A stretch of DNA of 64,000 bases. Source: Tubulanus polymorphus. Its lineage: Eukaryota > Nemertea > Palaeonemertea > Tubulaniformes > Tubulanidae. The position numbers and the translations under genes were made by a program. Below, piece by piece: positions 37,271 through 48,815 of the stretch (positions are counted from its first letter, which is position 1; each line of letters begins with the position of its first letter). The notes below the pieces were generated by a model. That model had not been told where the DNA came from. It saw only the letters and a program-made list of their open reading frames with translations, and did not search any database. Location: NCBI RefSeq assembly GCF_964204645.1, contig NC_134035.1, positions 10,602,501 to 10,666,500 on the forward strand, written 5' to 3'.

Positions 37271-37550
37271 TTCACAAGTCAACAATCGGCGTCACATAAT
37301 CTCACTTGGTTGCTGATGTACTCTCTTTGACGAAGACGCGTTATGACAACACGACTTCCACGCCGAGCTGGCTGTCGTGAAATGGTCTGGCTTTCGGACA
37401 GTCAATTTCCGCACGCATTTGACTCATCAACAGAAACCAATCGCGTATCCGTTATATGATATTCAATCGAAAATAAATACGCTTGAACTTTCGTCTTGAT
37501 CATTATAGCATCTTGTCGCTTGCGACAGCTGCCGCGCTTTATATACACAC

Positions 37551-37558
37551 TATATAAG
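37551..37558 (+). promoter_or_regulatory. Possible TATA box (TATATAAG)
   Basis: TATATAAGG is preceded by GACAGCTGCCGC (a CAGCTG E-box) and followed by a TTATCAGATACG initiator-like stretch at about 37594. No recognisable coding exon follows within 400 bases, so this is weak. Confidence 0.2.
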
Positions 37559-38107
37559 GCAAATACAATGAGGCGTTGGATATGTTTCTAGCATTTATCA
37601 GATACGATCGCTCGAGTTGAACACATTCGATACTGAATATACAAATCGAGTTAACAAATTCGAAATTCTTCGAATTGATCATTGGTTTCGAAAATCCGTG
37701 TCCGGGAACTGGTTCATAGTTTCAACGATCTGAACGCGTACGTTCGTTTCTGTTTTTTTCCACTCGTAACGCGTTAGATACGGATATTGTTTACGTGTCC
37801 AAGAACCGGTTCAATCTTCCGCGGTCGGCGGGAAGATTTGATAACGCCGCCGGTGCGTCGAATAAAAACGAGTCATCGCAGCCGGATTAACTTTACATAT
37901 ACTCGCCCTGGTTTCGGGACAGAGGGAAACATAACGATCAAGTAATACGTATATATATATATTGAAGTCGAAAAGAACTACGGGTCTCAAACGCGCAAAG
38001 ACGGGAAACAGACAAAGACGTGGTGACATATCGAATAGAATATGAACGAAGCTGTAACATTAAACGATAGAAATAAATAGTTCGTTTTCAGATGATGGAG
38101 AGAGAGC

Positions 38108-38375
38108 TCATGGGGGTCTGATTCAGAGAGGGGTGCACTCCCCCAAAATAGGGTACATCATTTAACTAAAAGGGCAGTCAGTCCAAAAGAAGGCTCATCG
38201 CAAGAAATCAACCCATTTTTGGAATAGAGGAAAAGCTCAAGCTTATATGAATTAAGCTCATGAATTTAAACGCCTTAAGGTATCAGTTAAAATGTTTTCA
38301 TTTTCCCTGAAATCTCAGGGCAAATTAATATTTTTAGGAGGGGGGCTGGGCATCCCCAGCACCTCACCCGATCCA
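38108..38375. repeat. Dispersed repeat, inverse of 0.85-1.15 kb
   Basis: Starts GGGGGTCTGATTCAGAGAGG and includes AAGGGCAGTCAGTCCAAAAG and GGGGGGCTGGGCATCCCCAG. Non-coding and decayed. Confidence 0.4.
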
Positions 38376-39213
38376 CCAGCATGAATCTTCGCTGTTTCAA
38401 GTCTGATTCAGTGTTCAACCATATGAAAATAAATAAAAACCGATTCGATTTCGTATACCGTTTGTTGGTTTCGATTGAAGACAGATTTACTTTTTATCTA
38501 CATCCTTTCCTAATGTGATTATGATAAACCGCAGCGTTGTTTTTGCGGTAGCTCGAAAAACAACTTCATATTTCTACACCGGAGAATGTATGGTCAGGTG
38601 ACTGTATATCGTGTTTACTAGGAGCCTCCGAAAAAAAAAACAGAAGCCAATGCGATCAGACGTTTACAAATGCCGTGTACTTTTATTACTATCATCAAAA
38701 TATCTTCAAAACTAGTACAACCGGTTATTATTTTATTAGATTTACAGTATTATCAGAGTTCGTTTCGAACCCCACGGCTCAAGCGATAAACACTCACGCG
38801 GACACGATTTATCACATATATAGCTGAAACGATTAAGGTAAATAAAAAGTCGACCGCGGGAGCGAGCATTGCCCTCGATCGAATAGGATACAATATTGTT
38901 ATTTCCTGAACTGGTTGTTGGACGGCCAAAAATAGTAACAAAACAAAATTACACCGTATTCAATCCACGTGTTAATATTTGCAAAAAAAGGTCGACGAAA
39001 CAGTAAAATGAAACGAATCGGATTAAATGTGATAACTGCGGGGTTTGTTTACGTGGAAGTGCCGCTGTCTGCATTGGCCATGTGCGGGCTCTATATAGTC
39101 TATTCACAAGAATCTCTAGGGGTGAATAACCTCTACGTCGGGCGATCATTTCGGTCTTTGGCATCCAGGGAGGGGCAGGTTTTATGGTATGGTATTACCT
39201 GTAACCCTGGGGC

Positions 39214-39348
39214 CGGTTTCATAGCCATGGCTAAGACTTAAGACCAGTCTAAGACCAACTAAGTTAACAATTTAAGACCATAGTCTTAAGATTTAAGACC
39301 ACTTATGGGCTTAAGTCACGACTGTGCAACTGGGCCCCGGGGCTCACT
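39214..39348. mobile_element. Fold-back MITE, GGGGCC ends
   Basis: It begins GGGGCCGGTTTCATAGCCAT, ends GTGCAACTGGGCCCCGGGG, and is filled with alternating CTTAAGAC/GTCTTAAG text. It belongs to the broad GGGCCCAGTT group. Similar GTCTTAAG-type text is present at 32110-32360. Confidence 0.6.
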
Positions 39349-40365
39349 CATACATGACCAAAAGCGTAAACCAGGGTTAAAGGTAATACCAGTCTCTAAA
39401 ACCGGTCCTAGGGCTGTCTGAGAGTACAAAACTAGATTATTCAGTTGGAATCGTCATCCGCAACATGAATAAATCCTCCGAAACAATACATTCTCAAGGC
39501 TGTCCCCTATTACGTTCACTGTTGTTCCTATTTCAAATGCCAGCCGAGCCGATTGTTTCCGACAATTCTATCTCAAATATCTGTGACATTTCGTTGACAA
39601 TTTCTAGAAGCAAATATCGGATGTGTAAACTTTTTCCAACTAATTGCTCACACGGGAATTTTGTTAAACGAAAAACCTACCCACAACGAGAATCGGCGAC
39701 TCCCACACGCGTTTGTCAGACTCTTTTCGTAAAATTCACGTGTCTTCTTCATAAAATCAATGCCTTACCCAGTATATTTGAAACGGTGCCAACTGCGTCG
39801 CAGTGACATTGCGACAGCGGAGTGGAGTCACCCCTGGCTAGAAATGAAAAGCTATTTTCACCATAAAAAAACATCGATCATTATATTATACGTAAACGCT
39901 GCCAATGCGGTGAACTCTTCGTCAACTCGCGCGGTTACGCAATACTAAAAATAATTCTGCGCTAGATTACGCGTACTGGTTGGATTGCCCTGGTTAATGT
40001 GTGTAACTGACGGGTATGTCGCTGTTGATCATCGAGGGGTTGTTGATCGTTTCTCGGAAAAACGCGAGAGAGGTGAGGTTACGCTGAATATCGCAGCTAT
40101 GCACGCTATACTATACACGCGCAGGGAGTGGGAATTTTTTCTTAAAAATAAAAAAGAAGTAAACACTTTACTCTTCGCCTTGGGTCGTTCATCAGAAATC
40201 TGAGATATCTCGAATGAAAAGAAAACCGCTGCTTGAGAAATGCGTGTGCGCTGTCCTTTCCATGGCCTAGCTTCGAATAGAACTACATTCTAGGGACCTT
40301 CGTTGAACACTATACACTAGCCGAAATAAGATGATGAATTTTGAACAGTAAATAATGGACGAATA

Positions 40366-40540
40366 TACAGTAGACTCTCGTAACAACGAACTTCAAGGTC
40401 CAGAAACTCTTTCGTTAAACTGTCGGTATAACGAACTTATCTGATCCAGCATCGAATTATTCAAGTTGTCATATTCAGGACGAATCTAGTTTTTATCAAC
40501 CGTAAAATTGTTACAATCGTTAAAACGAGGTTCCGCTGTA
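40366..40540. mobile_element. pogo/Tigger-like MITE (171 bp) with TA target duplication
   Basis: It is bounded by TA on both sides. The left end CAGTAGACTCTCGTAACAAC and the right end, reverse-complemented, CAGCGGAACCTCGTTTTAAC resemble the CAGT(R)..CTCGTTATAACGA termini of pogo/Tigger-type Tc1-mariner elements. There is no transposase ORF. A second, more decayed copy appears at 23926-24083. Confidence 0.65.
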
Positions 40541-40675
40541 CATATTCTCTGAGGTCCAGATGCGTTAGGTCGCCGTCTTTTTAATGTTTTAAAAACAAAC
40601 CAGCAAATCGTTATCTTCCGGCACTGATTTAAGAACCGCATCTCGCATTTGCATTAAAAACATAAGATTCTCTAT

Positions 40676-40681
40676 TTTATT
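40676..40681 (-). terminator. Polyadenylation signal for APIP
   Basis: AATAAA on the minus strand, about 220 bases beyond the APIP stop codon and the first canonical signal seen there. Confidence 0.45.
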
Positions 40682-40898
40682 TCTACAGCCAATAAAAATA
40701 CGTATAAATATATAATAGTCATGTCCAACCAGTTTGACTTGCTAATGCACGGGTCGGGTCTAAATCGCCTGAAATTGCCGAATCTTCGTGGAATCTCCAT
40801 CACATTTAGATTTTTTCATTCGTGGACGAACCACCTTTTTCTTATCCGGGTTCATCTTATAGTCTCGGTCAAAGAGATGATTATCATAGGGTTGAACC

Positions 40899-43507
40899 CT
40901 ATCTCACTTGGTGCGGGGTCGACACGTAGGCCCCGTGCGGAACCGACGGTTTGAGACTAGGATCGATGTTGCACTGTTTCATGAATATGGCCGTCTCAAA
41001 CAAATAGTCCAGCGCTTCGTACCTGAAACATTTCAGCGAATAAACATTATCAAGAGAACAGAAAGAGAAAGTTTGCCACCCAGAAGTCACTCCTACAACG
41101 TACGGAATCGGAAAGCCCTTCGATTATACAGTATATACGTCCTCGCCTAACACCAAACTGGGACAGACTTGGTTGGTCCGAGGTAAGTGAAGTCCGACCT
41201 AAGGTCAGGGATTCGTACTTAATAGCATCGAGACTCGCTACGGTACGAAACCCTGCCACACTAGCCAGAGTGCGCAGCTTCATGCGCAGCTTTCAGCCCG
41301 GGTTTTTCCATTTATAGTTTATCTGTGAAATTGGCCTCGATACAACGAGCAATCTGATTGGTGACGCAAGTTTTCTTGCGTTAAACCTGCGGGTGTACCT
41401 GCGCACCCGGTCATAGTGTGGCAGGCTTCATGCCGTGGCTGAGTCGAGTGATGCCATTAGGTTTGAATCCCTGCCAGGGGAGGATGGTACATTGCGATCT
41501 GACAAAATAGTTACATGTACGTTATATCATGAAACCAGGACTTATCACATACATATTACATCACCTATACGTACATGATTTTAGCTTTTTCCAGCGATGG
41601 CCCCCAAACGAACACTCCGTGACGCCTGACTAGTACAGCACTGGCCATAGGGTAGTCATCCATGGCTTTATGCATTGCGCCCTCCAGCAGATCTTCCCGA
41701 GGAGCATTCTCGATTATCGGAATCACCAGTTCTTCGTCATATCGATAATAAGTCCCTAAGAAAGTTGATAAATAGAAAAGACGCGATGAAACATGGAAGT
41801 AGTGAGCATTCTACCACGAGTTTATGTGTTGAGAGACAGAATCTGACGTCTAAATGTTAGAATTGCGAGCATAACAATGAATTTCAATTACATTAATGAT
41901 GGACTTTGAAAAAAAAAACGTTCCGTTATATATCTGAAGGTTATCTGAATATATCTGAATCTTTCTGAAGGTGAACTGACCTAACTTAAAAGTACAAAAT
42001 GTTGCTGCTGTTACTAGAGATAATGAGTTACTAGACATAAGGGGATAATGGGGTAAAGATGATCACTGCTTATTTCAATGGCCTTCGATTAAAAAATAAT
42101 GCTTTTGAAAAACACATTCAGTCTAAGGCTTTTGATACCTTGTTTCTCCTTTCTGTTGAGCTTAAAAGTTTACCCAGTCGGGAACCTATCTACCCTGTAT
42201 CTTACTTTTTTTAAACCATGATCAGACATAACAGACCCGGCCGAAATAAACTGATTGCAAATTTCATTGTAGTTTACTAAAGTGACCAGGCTTATTTGGA
42301 GAAACAAGATGATAATTTTCTAGGGTTAACAAACTGTTGCCTGGTCAACTAGCGAAGGGTTATAAACAAGATGTGACACACGTATAGACATACCCGAATG
42401 ACATTTGATCATAGCTTTAATAATTTCTTGGTGAGTAATACGAAACTCAGTACCAGCAAACAGCATCGTCACTTTAACCGAGTTGATCGAATGAGTGTGT
42501 ATAACAGCGTTGGCGTCTGACAAAACGAATTTAGTAAATTGATTACGATGAATTAAATGCGACAAGATTCATCGTCAAAGTCGTTCGAAGAGAGAAAACT
42601 ATTTGTCGAGTAAAAATGCATACATAAATTAAACATCGAGGCCCGATTTTATAGACTGGTAACGACTTAAAATTGTAGGTTATCTCAATTGAAAATGAAA
42701 TGAATTAGGCCACGGGTTAAAAGCTAACTCGAGTCTATAAAACCGGGCCCAACGTTATACTTTAATTGAATCATTCTGAAAAAGACTGCTTACTTTTAAA
42801 CTTATAAGCCAACAAGAATAGCGGCGTGCACGCGCTCTTCTTCGGTTTATTGTGTTCGTTGCGAGCTCTTGGAATATAAATGTCAACGCCGTCCACCGTT
42901 TGAATGAACAAATCATCCGCCTTGATTTTCTCTTTCTGAACCCCGGACGGCGCGATGTAGATCTCGTTTCTAGCGAAAAAAAAATCGAACAATAATATAA
43001 GGGTCATTATCGTTCGGACATTCTAAAGGCACACGCGTATAAGCGTAGACCTTCAATATAAACCATGATCATAATCTCAGGGGACATAGGTCCCAACAAA
43101 CTGTCAATTCACGTTACCCTAATCGAGATGTGATGGATCCCGCCGTCGCAGCCATTGCGCCTTCGTTGTAATACTTGCGGCACAGCGCGGGAATCCATAC
43201 CTTTGGATGGTCCTGAAAAAATAAGGACAGTTTGAAGGTATTATTGACATGTGCCATTTCGGGTTCGAGTCACGCCGGCTGCTTAGTGTCCGGGCATTCA
43301 AGGCCATCCTGTCGTGAGGAGATTCAATATGGGTTAGTATTGGGGAATCAATCCACAAACGGCGTAAAGCGAAATAAAGAAACAAAGAATTTGTATTTGC
43401 CGCGCGATTCTTACCGGTGGTAGTTCACTAGTCGTGTCCTCCTCCTCGTCTTGCGACCTGGGTCGCTTAATAGCGGATGGCCCTCCTCGAGAATCAACAC
43501 CCCACAT
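40899..43507 (-). CDS. APIP: Methylthioribulose-1-phosphate dehydratase (APIP/MtnB family), 6 exons, 263 aa
   Basis: Exons on the minus strand: 43507-43415, 43212-43118, 42969-42794, 42516-42394, 41755-41575, 41022-40899. All junctions are GT-AG and phases close at TAG. The enzyme dehydrates methylthioribulose-1-phosphate in the cytosolic methionine salvage pathway; it is a class II aldolase-fold, zinc-dependent protein. Visible: [15 protein letters not shown] (64-78), ACTPLF with the conserved Cys110, zinc ligands His128 and His130 in HTH, the catalytic Glu152 in ITHQE, the third zinc ligand His208 in RRHG, and ALDYLFETA near the end. Length is slightly above the vertebrate 242 aa because of a 31-residue acidic first exon (MWGVDSRGG...). 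The glycine-rich loop reads [10 protein letters not shown], closer to the bacterial MtnB style than to the animal GTGGGIS. An AATAAA signal lies about 220 bases past the stop (40676-40681, minus). Introns hold at least two small repeats (41202-41484 and 42142-42308). Confidence 0.93.
41202..41484. mobile_element. Second copy of the B-box MITE (APIP intron 5)
   Basis: Shares GGTACGAAACCCTGCC, the core GCCCGGGTTTTTCCATTTA and CAACGAGCAATCTGATTGGTG, and the right end GGTTTGAATCCCTGCC, with the 58.2 kb copy in the same orientation. Confidence 0.65.
42142..42308. mobile_element. MITE with CTTGTTTCTCC ends, copy 2 (APIP intron 4)
   Basis: Left CTTGTTTCTCC and right GGAGAAACAAG are exact inverted repeats, and the interior matches copy 1. 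About 167 bp, non-coding, inside the APIP gene. Confidence 0.65.
42637..42750. mobile_element. Fold-back MITE in APIP intron 3
   Basis: The left end GGCCCGATTTTATAGACTGG is the inverted repeat of the right end GTCTATAAAACCGGGCCC. The interior holds CAATTGAAAATGAAATGAAT, similar to the 8.1 kb units. Confidence 0.6.
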
Positions 43508-44418
43508 CACAATCCTATACTACATACACGCCTGGAATAATAGTACATGCACATACGTACGCACATCTAGGTAGATAATCTGTGTATTTTATACTAAAGT
43601 CCGCTATATTCAGAATAATGATATCGGCATATACGCCGCACGCGTATAAACCCTACCTGCTGTTCGTATATAGATCTAATGTATTCAATGAACGTGCGGC
43701 ACGTGCTGCCACCAGTTGTAGCCGAGTCGCATTTTACCAATAGTAACGACTGTAAGACTACAACTGTACTAAATCTTACGCCAAGCTCGTAGCCAGGATT
43801 TCGAAAGGAGGATGGCATCCTCGAATTATAAAATTGACTGTTAGCATGTTCTGTATCTCCGGAAAGCGAGCACCGCAAATGCGACGCCTAAAAATCTTTT
43901 TATAGAACTACTTACAATGTATTCCCAAATATGCATTATCCGAGCATCTGATGAATATTTTGTCACTATTTGGATCAAAAATATTTTACCAAACTTATGA
44001 AGGGCACCTAGGGTGTTCGTTCGAATGGACGAATCCCCTAGCTAGGAGCTTTTACTTTGTGATATCTATACGACTTTCTACACGAATGCTTCAATATGTG
44101 GACCTGAAGCTCCAAAATACAGGTACTTCATCAATGGGAGTACCGGCAACGCTACTGTGGCAAGTGAGGGTTCAGCGCTAATCCACCAGGATCGCTAGTG
44201 GCTACCGCGCTTCAATTTCCTCCTGAGTCATTTTTTCCCATTGGTGAATCAGTTGTTCGTGGATCCGTACCATACATTGAGCGAGAAAGGGAATCTTGTA
44301 TCTATCCGATGACTCGTTTGATAATCTTCGGATTCGGAAGCATAAAGCTAAATTGATTTTTCGCCACGAATGGCCCAGTGTTTTGTGGCGCCACCTGGTG
44401 AGTGCCGGTACCGGATTC

Positions 44419-45525
44419 TTATTTGGTTCCTCGCTCACCCACCACTTTTGACCTGCAGTTTAAACAATTAAAAACAGCAGCGGCCTCTGAGCGGAATCTT
44501 TTATTCGTAAAACAATAGATCATAAAATTAACGCACGAATCAAACATCGTCATTAACAAAGAAACCTTCCTTAAAATCATTCTAGGAATCGCACTCAACC
44601 TTACAGGCAACCGATCTATACAACCCGGAAATTCACAAATGATATAAACCAAGACAGTTGCAGTAACCATCTTCAATATCCCAGAATCTTTACTCTGAGC
44701 AGAAACGCCACCTATTAGTGATCTGCGTCGTTTCCTGGTCCAGTTATAAACGGCAAATAGTATCGTGTTTACTACTAATAGAAGCATAATTGGTAGGTAA
44801 ACTATTCCTACGGAAAACCTGTCATTCGGGCTCATGATACGTTCCATAAAGTGGCGTCTAGATGGTTTCATAAAGGCAAGAACTGTCCTAACGTCCGTGT
44901 ACTGCGGCCAGTAAATAGTGTAAGTGTACTGACCTGGTTTCAGACAGGGCCATCTCGTCAATCCCGGTATTCGGTGAGTAAATATAAAATCATGGTAGAA
45001 CAAAATTGACAAGAACAACAACACTAAACCGACCATATTGATCGTCAAAGGTCTCCAGAATCGTTTATAATTTAATGGGAAAATTATCACTAAAATTCTC
45101 TCCAAACTGACGACAACAACGAGCCAGTTTCTGACGAACTGGGACGGATAAAACCCTAGATAAGCTACAGTTATAAACCACCAACCGAAATACCAGTCAT
45201 CGTAACGAAAAACCAAGTCACCCAGATTACTGTAGATGAAATAGGTTCTCAGCGGATACATGATGAACGCCGATAAACTGAACAGAAAATCAGAAACCGC
45301 TAACAGACAAATCGTATGATAACAACTATTGCGCAGTCTCCATATAATGACAATAGTTAGTAGGTTCAGTTGCATACCAGCGATAGTAACAGGACCGATT
45401 CCTGTCATATATATGTAAACGCTAAACTTATAGTCCCAGCGTATTTTCTGAGAGCAATGATACTGTTTAACGCCCGGCGTTACGGCCACCGTACTGTTGA
45501 GGGTCATGTTCCACACGCCTAACAA
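44419..45525 (-). CDS. Intronless rhodopsin-class GPCR 2, orphan peptide-receptor-like (368 aa)
   Basis: One open frame with seven membrane segments. The N-terminus has two glycosylation sequons (NMT, NST) and starts MLGVWNM; a second Met six codons in is an alternative start. TM2 has LLAVSD, TM3 ends VVSLERILVI (ER in place of DRY), TM6 contains CEFPGC, and TM7 has NFMIY followed by a helix-8-like CFTNKRFR. A long second extracellular loop and a basic third intracellular loop (TRKRRRS) are visible. As with GPCR 1 this fits the divergent invertebrate class A peptide receptors; no ligand can be assigned. It lies between APIP and the sFRP gene, all on the minus strand, separated by intergenic DNA. 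A 78-codon ORF overlaps its 3' end in another frame (44202-44438) and is not called as a gene. Confidence 0.9.
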   Translation of the reverse strand: MLGVWNMTLNSTVAVTPGVKQYHCSQKIRWDYKFSVYIYMTGIGPVTIAGMQLNLLTIVIIWRLRNSCYHTICLLAVSDFLFSLSAFIMYPLRTYFIYSNLGDLVFRYDDWYFGWWFITVAYLGFYPSQFVRNWLVVVVSLERILVIIFPLNYKRFWRPLTINMVGLVLLFLSILFYHDFIFTHRIPGLTRWPCLKPGQYTYTIYWPQYTDVRTVLAFMKPSRRHFMERIMSPNDRFSVGIVYLPIMLLLVVNTILFAVYNWTRKRRRSLIGGVSAQSKDSGILKMVTATVLVYIICEFPGCIDRLPVRLSAIPRMILRKVSLLMTMFDSCVNFMIYCFTNKRFRSEAAAVFNCLNCRSKVVGERGTK

Positions 45526-46060
45526 CTACAGCTTTACAGTAGTAATTAGTTTGCTTTAGATGTCAAACACTGAATGATTTGCAGTATTAGTGAGACTGCT
45601 TTGGATTTCGAACACAATGATCCGTCAATAACTGCATATTAGGTGCATATTAGGAAATCTGCGAAACATCCAGATTTAATTTATTAGTTCTATTGTGTGC
45701 GCGTGATTGTGAAACTGGTTTCACTCTACGTATTTTATCGATAAAGTGTCACAACTATTTCATTTCACCGGACACATTGTCGTTCATTCAATTCACTAAC
45801 ATTTTCGCGAAGACTGATGATTTTTTTCTAGAATTAAATAAAGAAAAATCAAGAATCACAAATACTGCTGAATTTGATAAACTGAAAAACTTTTCAGGCC
45901 TATTTAGGAGTCTTCCTTCTTTTTGGTTATCGGCATGATTTGTGTTCGTCAGAGACCATGCAATGTATCGTAAGTGTCAAGGTCATATCAAGATTTGTCT
46001 ATATTTACAAAACAATAATTCATTCATAAAAATCGAACGTAAACAAGCATAGAACGCTGT

Positions 46061-48142
46061 TCAAGATTGGTTTTTAGCGTTTTGCCTGAGTTTATTTTTT
46101 CGTCGACTGGTTGCTGTTCTCTTCCGAAAGCGACTCCGCTTTGCTCTTCTCTGCCATTTCTGAAAAAAGTCGAAGATTTCGATCTCTTTTTTGAAATTCA
46201 ATCTTAGGGCCTATCCAAATTTTGCACAAAATGCATGAATATACCTGAAAGTTTCGATTCCACTTATTCTTCCACGAATATCCTTCGGCGTAGAGTATCT
46301 CGCCGTTGCGAAAATTGCCCAAAACCAGGTAAACTTCGTTATCTTTAGGTTTCTTGGGACACAAACACTCCGCTTCGGTCGCCAGCGTCACTCTATCCCC
46401 GGAAGACAAGTTGAAACCAGTCGAGTTGCTATAGATAGGTGACAGTACGTCGAATATAATCCGTTTCGATCTGGTTTGATGATGGTGTTGGAGGTTTTTG
46501 AACGATCCTTTGAACGCTGTACGGTGAAATGAAATGATAACTTAACTTAATGAACGCACAAGGGAAAATATCTGACTCGTTTAGAAAGCAAGGGAGCCTA
46601 TTCTCGGTCCAGGTCGAATCAGAAAAATGGACACGATAATTATTATGAAAATCCGTATAATCATTTTTGATTTGATCGAGCAAGAAGTATTTTTTAGCTA
46701 CTGTAATATAGCATACATATGGAAGTAGTAATTTCCATTCAGATTTATTGAATAAAATTGGAATTATTTGATGGAAAATTGATGATGAACACATTTAAAC
46801 GCAGTCTAAAACTTCTGCTTTTCTGTAAAGCGTATTGACTGTAGACGCAGCTTTCACAAACCGTAAAATGATGACAAAATGATGCACATTTGTAAAAATG
46901 AAACGAGCGCTATAGAAATTGTAAAGATTATTATCATTTCCGACATAATATCTCAGAGAAAAGTTGTTTGGGTGGAATTAAAAAAACTAGGTGATTTTAT
47001 TTCGAGATATTATGTCTAGATAATATGTCGAGATAATATAATCAAAACGTATTTTGTTTCATCTGATGTCCATGTGTATATAGCCGACTAGAAACGAGAC
47101 GACTGTCTGAAAATGACTCACCGAAATCCCATTGAGGAGTTATGAACATCCGCCGTCGCAGCTTCTTCGGATACTTCTTACACTTACTACATCTCTCTAT
47201 AAATCGTCGAAAACAATATAAAAAAGTTAGCGATAATTCACCGTCGTATCTTCAAATCTACGAGATTGTTTACGCGATTGGCTTACCGACAGATTTCTTG
47301 ACGAGTTGGTTTTCAGAAACCCGTGGTTTGTTCGAATGGTTCGAACTGTCACTGGGTCTTGCTGGAAAGAAAATCCGTCATATTTCAGATAGGTTATTTA
47401 TGGTTAAACGTGTCAAATAGTGACAGAGATAAGATATTTTTGGAATTGATTCTAACATAACACTCCGAAATGAAATCGCCAAACGTTTTATTCTTACTAT
47501 TATAAGATATACGTGGCTAAGATATCGAAAATAGAGGAACATTATGAGAATCAGATTAAGAAAGTCGGAATTAAATCAACTCATTGATATGGTCAATTCA
47601 GAAAATAAACGTTTCGAAGATATTCAGGAAAATTGATACTTGCCATTGCCGTTTGGGATCGACGGGGCGTCCGGGGCGAAGCCCGAATCGAAAGCCGTCG
47701 GTGTGATGCAGATTCCGTCGTCGTACACCGGAAGCGACTCGCAGGCGAGAAATTTCGGCCACGGAACGTCGTACTGGGCCATGACGGGTTCGCATCCGCG
47801 CCGGGCTGACTCGCACACGTTTCGACAGGGCGGCACGACCAGCGGCTGGTGAAGCGAATTGCGTTCGTGCGTACAAATTGGAGCGTACATGGTGCACAGG
47901 TAGAATACCAGATCCTTGCTGCAACCGGTTGCTACTAGCGGTTCGTATTGGTCTATAGCGATCATGGCGTTGCGTTGCGTCGCGTGGTCGACGATGTTCG
48001 GCATACGTGTGACGTTGTAGGGCATATTGCGACACATGGGTATTTGAACAGTTTCGCAGTCATTCGAAGTGAGCCCATCCCGCACGAAAACGGCCACCAA
48101 CAAACCGACAATAAACATAGTATATCCACATTCACCGGGCAT
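46061..48142 (-). CDS. SFRP3/4-like: Secreted Frizzled-related protein, sFRP3/4 (FRZB) type, 4 exons, 314 aa
   Basis: Exons on the minus strand: 48142-47644, 47196-47122, 46516-46245, 46159-46061. Residues 1-24 form a signal peptide (an alternative start is Met9). A Frizzled cysteine-rich domain spans about 29-145 with all ten cysteines (29, 37, 74, 83, 90, 106, 110, 117, 134, 145) and a sequon at N43. A netrin-like (NTR) domain starts ERCSKCKKYPKK (167-178), continues to AECLCPKK (240-247), NEVYLVLG and GYSWKNKW, then ends in a very basic tail KWQRRAKRSRFRKR. Family role: extracellular Wnt binding and antagonism. The first intron works only with a GC donor (AATG|GCAAGT) joined to TTTATAG|AG. 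This gives the family-typical ERC.C text and correct phases for all later exons. A GT donor four bases further on can also be kept in frame, but needs a poorer acceptor. Exon 1 is GC-rich relative to its surroundings. Confidence 0.92.
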
Positions 48143-48662
48143 TGTTCTGTTTCAATATTCCCGATTTCGATCCTTTTTCACAAAAAAATCTGTCCTTCAG
48201 ATCTCAAAATAGTTGATACATGCGTCGTTTATCTGGTATATTTTATTCAACCATTCATTTTAATTCGGAAAACAAAAGCGCGTACAAAAATATAAAATCA
48301 ACGTCTGTTTTATCGATTTATGGTTTCTCAATCAATAAGGGAGCGACTGATAGCCGGATATAATCTCGACTATTTTGTTCCCGTCTGTCGTCGACGCGAT
48401 TAGGTCCGCTGGGATTCACACCTACGCGTAATGCGAAAGATCAAATCGAAAAGTAGTAGTAGAAACGACGGACGAAATAACCACTAATGGATAACATCGT
48501 TTTTAGAAAAAAATAACAACTTCCCGACAAGATGCGATTAGTCCTTGCCACTGGTTAAATATATACATTAGCAGTGAATGATAACTCGTATATCGTCAAC
48601 CTACGTACCCGCTGTCGTTACACCGCTGTGCTCTGTCTATCCCAGCACCGGGTCGAAAGAAA

Positions 48663-48815
48663 AAGTGATCTTCGAAAAACTATTCTCTATCCTTTATTCA
48701 CTTTCCTGGCAATTGAGATATGCCAGTAATTTCACAACACTCAAGCGAATTAGGTGATCTTCGAAAAGCTATTCTCGATTACCTACTTATATTTTCTGGT
48801 CGTTGAGATACCAAA
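48663..48815. repeat. Diverged tandem duplication, about 90-bp period
   Basis: GTGATCTTCGAAAAACTATTCTC at 48665 recurs as GTGATCTTCGAAAAGCTATTC at about 48754, both followed by a T-rich stretch, CTGG and GTTGAGATA. Non-coding. Confidence 0.55.

Larger units (their letters stand above)
35182..40365. other. Gene-free stretch
   Basis: Contains the paired-motif repeat at 37.1 kb, the weak TATA at 37.55 kb, the dispersed repeat at 38.1 kb and the MITE at 39.2 kb. A GC-richer patch at 36650-36960 (TCTCACTGGAGCCCACGACT...) looks like retroelement text but carries no recognisable motif. Confidence 0.4.

Noticed and set aside
44202-44438. 78-codon minus ORF overlapping the 3' end of GPCR 2
   Set aside because: Protein-like ending (EKMTQEEIEAR), but no start context or family. 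The GPCR already has a natural C-terminus and stop.
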